Assembly (NCBI RefSeq): GCF_037976325.1
Contig: NZ_CP150265.1
Coordinates: 3,157,501 to 3,221,500, forward strand
Origin: Paenibacillus sp. FSL K6-3182
Lineage (GTDB): Bacteria > Bacillota > Bacilli > Paenibacillales > Paenibacillaceae
Direction: 5' to 3'
Length of the DNA: 64,000 nucleotides
A program made the translations under genes and the position numbers. This document shows, one piece after another, positions 52,335 to 60,535 of the stretch. The notes below the pieces were generated by a model that did not search any database, had not been told where the DNA came from, and saw only the letters and a program-made list of their open reading frames with translations. Each line of letters begins with the position of its first letter. Position 1 is the stretch's first letter.

Positions 52335-53246
52335 ATGGCGCTTAATTTTCATCAACTGCACATATTTTGCACGGTTGCGGAACGCGGCAGTTTTTCAGCT
52401 GCAGCGCAATCATTACATATGACTCAGCCAGCCGTTACGATGCAAGTGCAGTCACTGGAAGATTATTTTGGCACGAAGCTGCTTCAGCGATCAACGAAGC
52501 GAATCGAGCTTACAGAAGCTGGACGGGCTCTTATGCCTTACGCGCAGAGGAGCATCGATCTTATACGAGATACAGATCAGGCGATGTCAGCATTCACGAA
52601 GCAGCTTAAGGGAAGATTGCAGCTCGGTTCGAGCTTAACGATAGGTGAATATATTTTGCCGCGCCTGCTTGGTCCTTTTGGACAGGAATATCCGCATATT
52701 TCGATTAGTATGAAAGTTATGAATACCTCGCAAATTATGGAGGATATTTTGAATCATCAGCTTAATTTCGGATTAATTGAAGCTCCTGTTAATCATCCCG
52801 ATATGCATATGGAGGCGGTAATGAGCGATGAGCTTAGATTGATCGTATCGCAATCGCATCCATTAGCCGATCGAGAATCGGTTACATTGGAAGAAGCGAT
52901 GGAATATCCGTTTGTTCTGCGTGAGCAAGGCTCGGGGACAAGACTTGTCATGGAGGAGCAGCTGAGGAAAAAAAATATAGATCCTGCATCGATGAAGATC
53001 GTAATGGAGCTGGGCAGCACTGGAGCAGTCAAATCTGCAGTTGAAGCAGGCCTTGGCATATCTTTTATTTCCTCTTCCTCTGTAAAACATGAAGTTGCGC
53101 TTGATTTAATTCGGATGATTAAAGTGTCGGATTCCAAGTTCCAACGACAGTTTTATTCGATATACTTAAAATCGGCTATATTGCCGATATCAGCTGTTAC
53201 TTTTCTAAGTTTTTTGAGAGAGAGGGATTTGCAGCAATGGCTCTAA
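52335..53246 (+). CDS. LysR-family transcriptional regulator, CysL/YwfK-like
   Basis: 303 residues. Start ATG at 52335 (MALNFHQLHIFCTVAERGSFSAAAQSLHMTQPAVTMQVQSLED) after AAAGGATGA; the frame is open further up but runs through a terminator. N-terminal winged helix, then a substrate-binding domain with MNTSQIMEDILNHQLNFGLIEAPV and LREQGSGTRLVMEEQ, which is typical of the CysL group (sulfur/selenium-related regulators). Ligand not known. Overlaps the next gene by 10 nt. Confidence 0.85.
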   Translation: MALNFHQLHIFCTVAERGSFSAAAQSLHMTQPAVTMQVQSLEDYFGTKLLQRSTKRIELTEAGRALMPYAQRSIDLIRDTDQAMSAFTKQLKGRLQLGSSLTIGEYILPRLLGPFGQEYPHISISMKVMNTSQIMEDILNHQLNFGLIEAPVNHPDMHMEAVMSDELRLIVSQSHPLADRESVTLEEAMEYPFVLREQGSGTRLVMEEQLRKKNIDPASMKIVMELGSTGAVKSAVEAGLGISFISSSSVKHEVALDLIRMIKVSDSKFQRQFYSIYLKSAILPISAVTFLSFLRERDLQQWL

Positions 53247-54103
53247 TGAACGTACTTGCTGATTTGCATACGCACACGACGGCTTCTGATGGCATGCAAA
53301 GCCCCGCGGATAATGTTCGGCTAGCCAAAGAGGCAGGGCTTGCTGCGATTGCTATAACAGATCACGATACGGTGGCTGGTGTAGCTGAAGCTTTGCTTGA
53401 GGGCGAACGATTAAACATTACGGTTGTTCCCGGTGTTGAGGTGAGCACGGTGGCAGAAGGAACGGATATTCATATTCTCGGCTATTACACGAATAATAAC
53501 GACGAGAAGTGGTTATCGCGTCTTTCGAGTTTGCGCGGGCTAAGAGATCAACGGAATGAAATGATTATAACTAAATTAAATGAGCTTGGCGTTGTGCTGT
53601 CTATGGATGATGTTATCGCTGCGGCTCATGGTGAAAGCTCGAAGGAAGAGCTCCAAGCAGCCGAGGTAAGTATTGGTCGCCCGCATATTGCTGCTGCACT
53701 TATTCAAAAAGGTTTCGTTCAAAATATGAAGGAAGCTTTCGATCGCTATTTGGCTGCCGGAGCCGCGGCGTATGTCAATCCACCGAGATTGACTCCATTT
53801 GAAGCGATTGACTGGATTAGAGAAGCGGGAGGCACAAGTGTTATTGCGCATCCTGGTTTATACAACAATGATTCTTTAGTCGAAGAACTGGTACGCTATG
53901 GCGTGCAGGGCATCGAGGTGTTCCATTCGGATCATGGACCGGAAGAAGAGCAAAGATACGGGCAGCTTGCAGCGGCATTCAACCTGATCGTTACAGGTGG
54001 ATCGGATTTCCATGGATCGCGTCAAGGCGTTGTATTTCATGGCGAGGTGGGCAGCCGTACCGTAAATGCAAGCGTGCTAAAGCAGCTTCAGCCTTCAGGA
54101 TGA
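53237..54103 (+). CDS. PHP-domain phosphoesterase
   Basis: Metal-dependent phosphoesterase, 288 residues (ATG 53237; ATG 53246 also possible), overlapping the LysR gene end. PHP motifs: DLHTHTTASDG (motif 1), AITDHDTVAGV (2), PGVEVST (Glu), GRPHIAAAL, IAHPGLY and GGSDFHG (4). Similar to YciV/RNase AM, which removes 5' phosphates from short RNAs and acts on 3',5'-nucleoside bisphosphate. Link with the CysL-like regulator would fit sulfur metabolism (PAP turnover), but that is inference. Confidence 0.9.
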   Translation: MALMNVLADLHTHTTASDGMQSPADNVRLAKEAGLAAIAITDHDTVAGVAEALLEGERLNITVVPGVEVSTVAEGTDIHILGYYTNNNDEKWLSRLSSLRGLRDQRNEMIITKLNELGVVLSMDDVIAAAHGESSKEELQAAEVSIGRPHIAAALIQKGFVQNMKEAFDRYLAAGAAAYVNPPRLTPFEAIDWIREAGGTSVIAHPGLYNNDSLVEELVRYGVQGIEVFHSDHGPEEEQRYGQLAAAFNLIVTGGSDFHGSRQGVVFHGEVGSRTVNASVLKQLQPSG

Positions 54104-54167
54104 TGACCTTAGCCATCTGAGGACTTGAAGTGAACGCTTTACTATGCAATGAAACGAATTGTTATTG

Positions 54168-54214
54168 AAAGAGGCAATCTTAAGGGCTTATAACCTTTGG
54201 ACTGCCTCTTTTTT
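54168..54214 (+). terminator. Terminator after the PHP gene
   Basis: AAAGAGGCA (54168-54176) pairs with TGCCTCTTT (54203-54211) around a long partly paired loop, followed by T. Confidence 0.8.
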
Positions 54215-54715
54215 GCGGTTTCGGGCGAATTTTTTGCATTTGGAAAATGTCGGTATAGATATTTGTAGTTATTATGCAAATTTTGAATTAATAAATCATA
54301 AATATGGTTTTAAACACCATAATTCAATATAAATATGACAAAATGGTGACGAAAACGAGCAAACATAAATTTCATAAATCATTTACAAAGTGAAAATTAT
54401 AGATTTTGTCGATTTTTATTCAATAGAAGCTGCCAAGAAAAAACCCACTAGGAAGGTTGGTTATACGCTTTCAAAAAAATGGACTATTAGCTCATTCCTC
54501 AATTAACGCCCTTGATTCGACAAAATCTGCAAATGATTGGAAGTTAAACATTTGGCTTTTAGCAAGAAAACCGAAGCAAATGATAGAAAACGATAGATAA
54601 TAGCAGATGTATTCGTTTTATTGAAAACTGGTGAGATTTTACAATTCTAATAATGATGAGATAGGTTGAAAGTAGAAAAAGAAACGTAGCAATGGTTCGT
54701 AATCGCCATTGCTAA
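54215..54715. other. AT-rich intergenic region upstream of the polysaccharide operon
   Basis: About 500 bp with no plausible gene, visibly more AT-rich than the surroundings. It holds a self-complementary GGTTTTAAACACC (one mismatch) near 54305 and many A/T tracts but no clear sigma-A promoter or terminator that I can call with confidence. The length is unusual for this compact window and suggests a long regulatory leader or binding sites for the operon at 54716. Confidence 0.6.
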
Positions 54716-56083
54716 ATGAAGGAGTGGATAGTTATTCAGTACATGCTGTATGCGACAACCGTTGTTTTTCTCATCTTTCAACTGCTGTATACGGTTATTC
54801 CGTTGTTCTTCAGCAAGGTGCGAAAGCTTAATAACGAGCTTAATGAGAAGTCGTTATCGGTCCTGGTTCCTGCGTATAACGAGGAGCTTACGATCAAAAA
54901 TTGCATCGATGCGATGCAGGGTCTGCATTATCAGAATCATGAGATCATTATCGTAAATGACGGCTCTAAAGATCGTACCTTTAACAAGCTGCAAGAGCTA
55001 TTGGATCTTCGGAATGATTACAGAAAGGCTAGTCAAAAACTGAAATATAAAAGAATTAGAGGTTTTTACCGTTCAAGCAAATTTCCCAACATCTACGTCA
55101 TGGACAAAATGAATGGCGGCAAAGCAGATTCACTCAATGCTGGCATCGATTATGCGAATGGCGAAATTGTTATTACGCTTGATGCTGACAGTATGCTGGA
55201 AGTAAACTCCTTAAAATACGTAAACCAATATTTTCACGAAAGCGACATTATTGCCCTAGGGGGAACCGTCAAAATCGTACAAGGCGCAGAACGACAAGAC
55301 GGCGTCATTATGGAGAAATTTATAGGAAAAGGCATTATAAAAAGCCAAGTCATTAGTTATATCCACAGCTTCTACGTCCGCAAATTAACACAATCGCTAT
55401 TTAACTCCATCGTCGTTATCTCAGGGGCATTCGGAGCCTTCTACAAGGAACTCATGTTTGATGTGAACGGGTTCAGAAGCACGGTTGGCGAGGATATCGA
55501 CATCACTTTGAAAATCCACGAGTACATGAAAGCAAATAAACTCAAAAAAAGACTGGTCTACGCGCCGGAGGCGGTATGTTACACCGAATGTCCGGAAAAT
55601 ATGAAAAACTTCTACAAGCAGCGTATTCGTTGGCAGAAAGCGTTTGTGGATTGTATCCTCATTTATTGGTCGAAATTATCTCGGAGCTTCAGTATCGGCG
55701 TCAGCTTGTTTTTTGCAATAGACGGCTTCGTACTCGGAACATTAACCGCATTTACGACGATTTTCCACATGGCGCACGCCATTACATCGGGCAGCGGCAT
55801 ATGGGCAGCGATTGTACTATTCCTTGTCACGATGATAGTGAATGCAATTCAAATCGTTATATCACTCTATTTGTGCAAAAAGTATGGCAGTAATTATTCG
55901 TTGCTAGATTATATTAAAATGTTTGGATTTAGTCAGTTGGAATTGTTCACATACCGATTTGTGCTCCTTTACATTAACATCATTGGAACATTCAAATATT
56001 TCGATAATGATGAAGGATGGGGTTTTGTCGAACGCAAGGGCGTCGCATCCATTAGCCAAAATACAGTGGCAAGTTCGAGATAA
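54716..56083 (+). CDS. Family 2 processive glycosyltransferase (PgaC/IcaA-like synthase)
   Basis: Membrane polysaccharide synthase, up to 455 residues: an N-terminal helix, the GT2 catalytic domain (about 45-290) with LSVLVPAYNEELTIKNC, IIVNDGSKD, DADSML (DxD), VGEDIDI (ED base) and QRIRWQ (QxxRW), and three to four C-terminal helices. Similar to N-acetylglucosaminyl transferases that make PNAG; the sugar is not certain. The start is unclear: the ATG at 54716 overlaps an AAGGAG site (54719-54724), the next ATG (54743) is 18 nt past it, and a rare ATT (54734) is at ideal distance. Confidence 0.88.
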   Translation: MKEWIVIQYMLYATTVVFLIFQLLYTVIPLFFSKVRKLNNELNEKSLSVLVPAYNEELTIKNCIDAMQGLHYQNHEIIIVNDGSKDRTFNKLQELLDLRNDYRKASQKLKYKRIRGFYRSSKFPNIYVMDKMNGGKADSLNAGIDYANGEIVITLDADSMLEVNSLKYVNQYFHESDIIALGGTVKIVQGAERQDGVIMEKFIGKGIIKSQVISYIHSFYVRKLTQSLFNSIVVISGAFGAFYKELMFDVNGFRSTVGEDIDITLKIHEYMKANKLKKRLVYAPEAVCYTECPENMKNFYKQRIRWQKAFVDCILIYWSKLSRSFSIGVSLFFAIDGFVLGTLTAFTTIFHMAHAITSGSGIWAAIVLFLVTMIVNAIQIVISLYLCKKYGSNYSLLDYIKMFGFSQLELFTYRFVLLYINIIGTFKYFDNDEGWGFVERKGVASISQNTVASSR

Positions 56084-56098
56084 TATTGGAGGGACATT

Positions 56099-57205
56099 AT
56101 GAGCAACACAGCCCATGTTCAAAATAATCGAATTATGTATATTGATTTATTAAGGATTCTCTCCATAGTAGCCGTTATCGTGCTTCATATTACTGCATCC
56201 TTGCTGACCCGAACGAATGATTTTACGACAACCTCATGGTGGGTCAGCAATGTGTTCAACTCGATTTGCCGTTTTGCTGTTCCAGTATTTTTTATGATCA
56301 GCGGTGCCATGATTTTGAGAATCGAAGTGAAGTCCTATAAAGGATTTTATAAGAAAAGAATACTGCCTCTGATCATTCCTTTGCTTACATGGTCATTAAT
56401 TTACGGCTATTACAAGGAGTATTACATCCTTAAAAGCCAAATGAGCGCGTACGAGTTCATTCTCGATTTTGGCAAAAAATTAGTAACAGATGGAAACTAC
56501 GTTCATTTGTGGTTTTTGTACGCTATTATTGCCATTTATATGACCGTTCCGCTAATTGGCAAGCTCGTACGCTCATGCAGTGAGAAGGATCTAAGATATT
56601 TTCTAATCTTATGGTTTATCGTCAGTATCTTGTACCGGTTAGTATCCGACATCTTCTTACGCCTAACCGATCAGCACCTTTATGTACCTAGTATGAATAT
56701 TCCATTTTTTATGGGCAATTTAGGTTATTTTGTGCTTGGCTACTATCTCTTTAATGTCGAGCTTCGTCCCGTTATTAAGCACACATTGTTTAATCTCGGC
56801 ATTTTGTCCTTTTTCCTAACTCCAATATTGACTTATTTAGTGTCCTCATACGGCGGGGTGCTGGACGAGATGTTTTACGGCAACTATTCCATTACAAGCT
56901 TCTTAATGGCGATCGGCGTGTTTCTGTTTTTTAAGGAAAAAGATACGATGATTAGCCGGAAAACAAATTATAAGGTTAAAAAAGTAATAGGCTCCGTCTC
57001 TACGGCAAGCTTCAGCATTTATTTAATCCATCTCTTGGTCGATACGATGGTTTCAAGGGATGTGGCTATCGATGCAACATTCCTTGAGACGACATTAAGC
57101 CTTCTGTTTAATATCGTTGCGATTTTCTCGATTAGTTATATCGTTGTCAAAGTGTTTAATTTGAATCGGTGGGTAACGCATATTTTATTCGGCGGAAGGG
57201 GGTAG
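56099..57205 (+). CDS. Acyltransferase 3 family membrane protein (IcaC/OafA-like)
   Basis: 368 residues with about ten membrane helices. The family start pattern RIMYIDLLRILSIVAVIVLHITASLL includes the conserved Arg and His of acyltransferase 3. Later: FAVPVFFMISGAMI, YVHLWFLYAIIAIYM and FSIYLIHLLVDTMV. Such proteins move acyl groups (acetyl, succinyl) across the membrane onto sugars. It begins 15 nt after the synthase with GGAGGG, so it probably modifies the polymer made by that enzyme. IcaC is the analogue in the staphylococcal ica locus. Confidence 0.88.
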   Translation: MSNTAHVQNNRIMYIDLLRILSIVAVIVLHITASLLTRTNDFTTTSWWVSNVFNSICRFAVPVFFMISGAMILRIEVKSYKGFYKKRILPLIIPLLTWSLIYGYYKEYYILKSQMSAYEFILDFGKKLVTDGNYVHLWFLYAIIAIYMTVPLIGKLVRSCSEKDLRYFLILWFIVSILYRLVSDIFLRLTDQHLYVPSMNIPFFMGNLGYFVLGYYLFNVELRPVIKHTLFNLGILSFFLTPILTYLVSSYGGVLDEMFYGNYSITSFLMAIGVFLFFKEKDTMISRKTNYKVKKVIGSVSTASFSIYLIHLLVDTMVSRDVAIDATFLETTLSLLFNIVAIFSISYIVVKVFNLNRWVTHILFGGRG

Positions 57206-57209
57206 CGGG

Positions 57210-58427
57210 GTGAATGTGAAGAAGACGGTAAAAGGGAAAAAAACGAAAACTGCGCGAAAAGGAACGAAAGCGCTAAAAGTAAATTTTTTGACCAAAGCGC
57301 TTGTGGCTATGCTTCTTATTGGTATGGGCATTTACTTCTACCAAAGCGTAAACGCAGAGGATCGGAAGTTGTCAACGGTATATATCGAAGCCTGGCGCGA
57401 CCCGAAGGATGTAAGATTATCGGAGCAGGGCGTAGATATCGCCTTTGTTGCCTTCGCCAAAATTTCCGGTACTGGCTTGTTCTTTCATGAAAAAGAAGAA
57501 GGGAACAAGCAGATCAAACAAAACATTATACAGCTCAAAGCCAATAATCCAAAGACGAAATTTGTTCTTGCCGTTGGGGGTTACGGCGTAGATGGCTTCT
57601 CAGACGCTTCGCTCGACGGCAATCGATATGTATTTACGAAAAATATTATTGATTTGGTCAAGGAGCTCGATCTCGATGGTGTTGATATTGACTGGGAGTT
57701 TCCTGCCTTCGACGCATGGGGAACCGTAAAGGCGAGTCCAAAGGATACAAAAAACTTCACAAGCTTAATGCGAGAGCTAAGAGAACAGTTAAACCTGCTG
57801 CCGCATAAAGGAAACAAAAAGTATATTCTTACTTTTGCAGCAGGTACACAAGATTGGTATTTTAAAAATGTAGAAGTGAAGGCCGTAGAAAAGTATGTCG
57901 ACTTCATCAATGTCATGAGCTACGATCTGACTGGCAGATGGTCCGAAACGACAGGATTTAATGCTAATCTTTACAAAGATAAAGGGAATAAAGCGACTCA
58001 AAGCGTGGATCAGATCGTGCGAGCTTTTCTAGATCACGGAGTTGATAGCAAGAAACTGCTGCTTGGCATCCCAGCTTATTCATATGGCTGGACAGATGTG
58101 AACAGTGATGAAGATGGTTTTTTTGCCAAGGGTAAGCCAATCGATATCGATAAAGTAAATATTCATTATCGAAATATTGAGGATAAATATTTGGACAAAA
58201 ATGGATTTAAGCGTTATTTTGACGATCAAGCAAAAGCAGCTTACCTATTTAACGGCAGTACCTTCATTAGTTATGAAGACAAGGAAGCTTTGCGAGAAAA
58301 GGTCAAATACATCAAGCAAAAAGATCTAGCAGGTGCGATGGTATGGGAATATGCACAGGATGCAGAGAATGGAATTATTCAATATTTGTCCGATAACTTG
58401 AACAAGGAGCTAGGCACTGAGGATTAA
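57210..58427 (+). CDS. Membrane-anchored family 18 glycoside hydrolase
   Basis: 405 residues, GTG start 4 nt after the acyltransferase stop with GGAAGGGGG ahead. A Lys/Arg-rich cytoplasmic start (1-25), one membrane helix (about 28-48), then a GH18 TIM barrel with the catalytic DGVDIDWE (DxxDxDxE), VNVMSYDL, GIPAYSYGW and AMVWEYAQD. GH18 enzymes cut beta-1,4 GlcNAc polymers with substrate-assisted catalysis. In PNAG systems the periplasmic modification enzyme (PgaB) is a fused deacetylase/hydrolase; here a GH18 takes that place in the operon, so the polymer may be chitin- or GlcNAc-like. Confidence 0.9.
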   Translation: MNVKKTVKGKKTKTARKGTKALKVNFLTKALVAMLLIGMGIYFYQSVNAEDRKLSTVYIEAWRDPKDVRLSEQGVDIAFVAFAKISGTGLFFHEKEEGNKQIKQNIIQLKANNPKTKFVLAVGGYGVDGFSDASLDGNRYVFTKNIIDLVKELDLDGVDIDWEFPAFDAWGTVKASPKDTKNFTSLMRELREQLNLLPHKGNKKYILTFAAGTQDWYFKNVEVKAVEKYVDFINVMSYDLTGRWSETTGFNANLYKDKGNKATQSVDQIVRAFLDHGVDSKKLLLGIPAYSYGWTDVNSDEDGFFAKGKPIDIDKVNIHYRNIEDKYLDKNGFKRYFDDQAKAAYLFNGSTFISYEDKEALREKVKYIKQKDLAGAMVWEYAQDAENGIIQYLSDNLNKELGTED

Positions 58428-58470
58428 ATAGAGGAATAAGCGAGGCCAGGAAGCTTTATTGAAATACAGC

Positions 58471-58506
58471 AAAAGGGAACTTCTTATCCAAGGAAGTTCC
58501 CTTTTT
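58471..58506. terminator. Terminator between GH18 gene and rqcH
   Basis: AAAAGGGAACTTC (58471-58483) pairs with GAAGTTCCCTTTT (58493-58505) perfectly, with T- and A-runs. Confidence 0.92.
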
Positions 58507-58593
58507 ACCTTTTGTTTGATGAAGATTTTCGGATGCTGCAAATCAAGAAAATGCAGGCAGCAACGGAGTATGTTGCAGTACCGCTAGAGCTGT

Positions 58594-60357
58594 CTATTTC
58601 AGCTGGCATGCCAGCGATTTGATACGTCGCTCGTCTGGCGTAATAAACAATGTTTTCTGATTGTCATAGATAACAAACCCCGGCTTAGCGCCGCTTGGCT
58701 TACGTACATGACGTATCGTTGTGTAGTCTACTGGAATCGAGCTGGAGTCGCGAGCCTGACTATAATGTGCAGAGAGCATAGCGGCTTCTTCAAGTGTTGC
58801 ATTGCCAAAGTCCCCGCCTTTTATAACGACATGTGAACCAGGAATATCCTTTGTGTGCAGCCATGTGTCAGAAGGTGAAGCAAGGCGGTTCGTCAAGTAT
58901 TCGTTTTGTGTATTGTTTTTGCCGACATACATCGTTACCCCCTCGGAAGAGGTATAACAAAGCAAGGTTGGTTTAAGCGTTTTTTTCTTCTTTGGACCGC
59001 GGCGTCCACGTTCCTTCATATAGCCTTGTTCCACGAGCTCGTCACGAATTTCGCTTATATCGCCAAGCGAGGCGTTATCGACCTGCTGAAGCAAGGTTTC
59101 AAAATATTGAATTTCTGTACGAGCGAGTTCCATTTGCTCGGCCACGATGGATAGACTGTTTTTGTGCTTCGTGTAACGCCGGAAATAACGCTGAGCGTTG
59201 TCAGAAGGAGTAAGATGCGGATCAAGATCAATCTTTATTACAGCTTGCTCCTCATCATAGAAGTTGACGAGCTCAATTGTTGTGTCGCCGCGCTTCATCT
59301 GATGCATATAGGCAGTAAGAAGCTCGCCCAGCACCCGATATTTTTCAGCATCCTTCGCTTCAACAAGCGTGTCCTCAAGCTTTTTAATTTTTGTAACGTT
59401 TTTGGCTTTTTCATTTTGAACGAATCGGATGAGGTCAGCAGCGCGCTGCTTAACGGTATCGCGTTCAGCCTTATTGCCGTAGAAACCTTCAAGGCAGGCA
59501 CTAATGTCTGGGAATACCGTTTCTTCTCCATCGATATGTGTAAGCTCAGTGACAGAGAAAAAGGACTTGCCGGTATCTGCGTTGGTTTTAATTGTAGGTT
59601 TATAAATGTCTTGCTTTACTTGTTCCATAAAGCTTGAGAAGCTCTTCCAAACCGCCACTACGCTTTCCTCAGAACCTTGTTCAGCCTCTGGAAGCACATC
59701 TGCACCCGCCCGATGAACCAACTCTTTGGCGAGCAAAGGGCTAAAGCCGCTTAGCTTGTCGACTAGTCTTTTGTAAAGAGGAGCGGCTTCATCCGTATCG
59801 CTTAAAGCGTCCAAAAACTGCTGCTCGTTCACAATCGAAAGCGGATCTAGTTTGCCTTGCTCAGGGGGAGAGGTATAGGTGCTGCCGGGCAATACGATGC
59901 GGTGACTGCTTATGGCTGGCGTTACATGATGGATGCCATCGTGAATGAGGCCGGTTGAAGGGTCCATCAAAATAATGTTGCTATGACGCCCCATAATTTC
60001 CACAACAATCGTTTTATTCGATAGATCGCCGAGCTCGTCCCGATGTTTAACTTCAATATGAATGATACGCTCCCGACCAACTTGACGAACGGATTCAATC
60101 AGTCCGCCTTCGCAATGCTTCCGAAGCAGCATGCAAAACATAGGCGCTTCCATAGGGTTGACGTACGTACCGGTTGTCCAGTGCACCCTTGGATAGGTCG
60201 GATTGGCGGACAAGAGCAATTTGCCCTGCGTGCCGGCTCCGCGAATGCTGAAAACAAGCTCATGGTTGGTAGGCTGGTGAATCTTATGTATACGCGCTCC
60301 GACACAGCGCTGTAGGTCTTGCGTAATTGCATGGGTGACGATGCCGTCTAATGCCAT
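58594..60357 (-). CDS. rqcH: Ribosome-associated quality control factor RqcH (NFACT family)
   Basis: 587 residues. Binds obstructed 50S subunits and adds C-terminal Ala tails to stalled nascent chains in B. subtilis (YloA/RqcH). NFACT-N (about 1-180) starts MALDGIVTHAITQDLQ; helix-hairpin-helix and coiled-coil middle (about 280-430); NFACT-R (about 450-560) with VGKNNTQNEYLTNRLASPSDTWLHTKDIPGSHVVI. The Asp-Arg pair needed by RqcH (D97-R98) is Glu96-Arg97 here, a conservative change. The frame is open to 60414, but GAGGA marks the ATG at 60357. Divergent from the Ca2+ ATPase, as yloA and yloB are neighbours in B. subtilis. Confidence 0.95.
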   Translation of the reverse strand: MALDGIVTHAITQDLQRCVGARIHKIHQPTNHELVFSIRGAGTQGKLLLSANPTYPRVHWTTGTYVNPMEAPMFCMLLRKHCEGGLIESVRQVGRERIIHIEVKHRDELGDLSNKTIVVEIMGRHSNIILMDPSTGLIHDGIHHVTPAISSHRIVLPGSTYTSPPEQGKLDPLSIVNEQQFLDALSDTDEAAPLYKRLVDKLSGFSPLLAKELVHRAGADVLPEAEQGSEESVVAVWKSFSSFMEQVKQDIYKPTIKTNADTGKSFFSVTELTHIDGEETVFPDISACLEGFYGNKAERDTVKQRAADLIRFVQNEKAKNVTKIKKLEDTLVEAKDAEKYRVLGELLTAYMHQMKRGDTTIELVNFYDEEQAVIKIDLDPHLTPSDNAQRYFRRYTKHKNSLSIVAEQMELARTEIQYFETLLQQVDNASLGDISEIRDELVEQGYMKERGRRGPKKKKTLKPTLLCYTSSEGVTMYVGKNNTQNEYLTNRLASPSDTWLHTKDIPGSHVVIKGGDFGNATLEEAAMLSAHYSQARDSSSIPVDYTTIRHVRKPSGAKPGFVIYDNQKTLFITPDERRIKSLACQLK

Positions 60358-60535
60358 GGTGTTGTTCCTCGCTTCCTTTGTAAGTCTTTCTCTATCATGC
60401 CATAGTTGAGCCAAAAACTTAAGTCTTTTATGGGATATTTTAAGGGCTGTCCGAATACATTTACCCTATAAAGGCTGTCCGAAGGGCCGACAACTTAGCT
60501 GCTTGGCTCGGCATATTACAGGAGGGAGTTAAACC

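Noticed and set aside
54215..54715. Small gene in the AT-rich gap
   Set aside because: Only short frames with no ribosome site; composition is non-coding.
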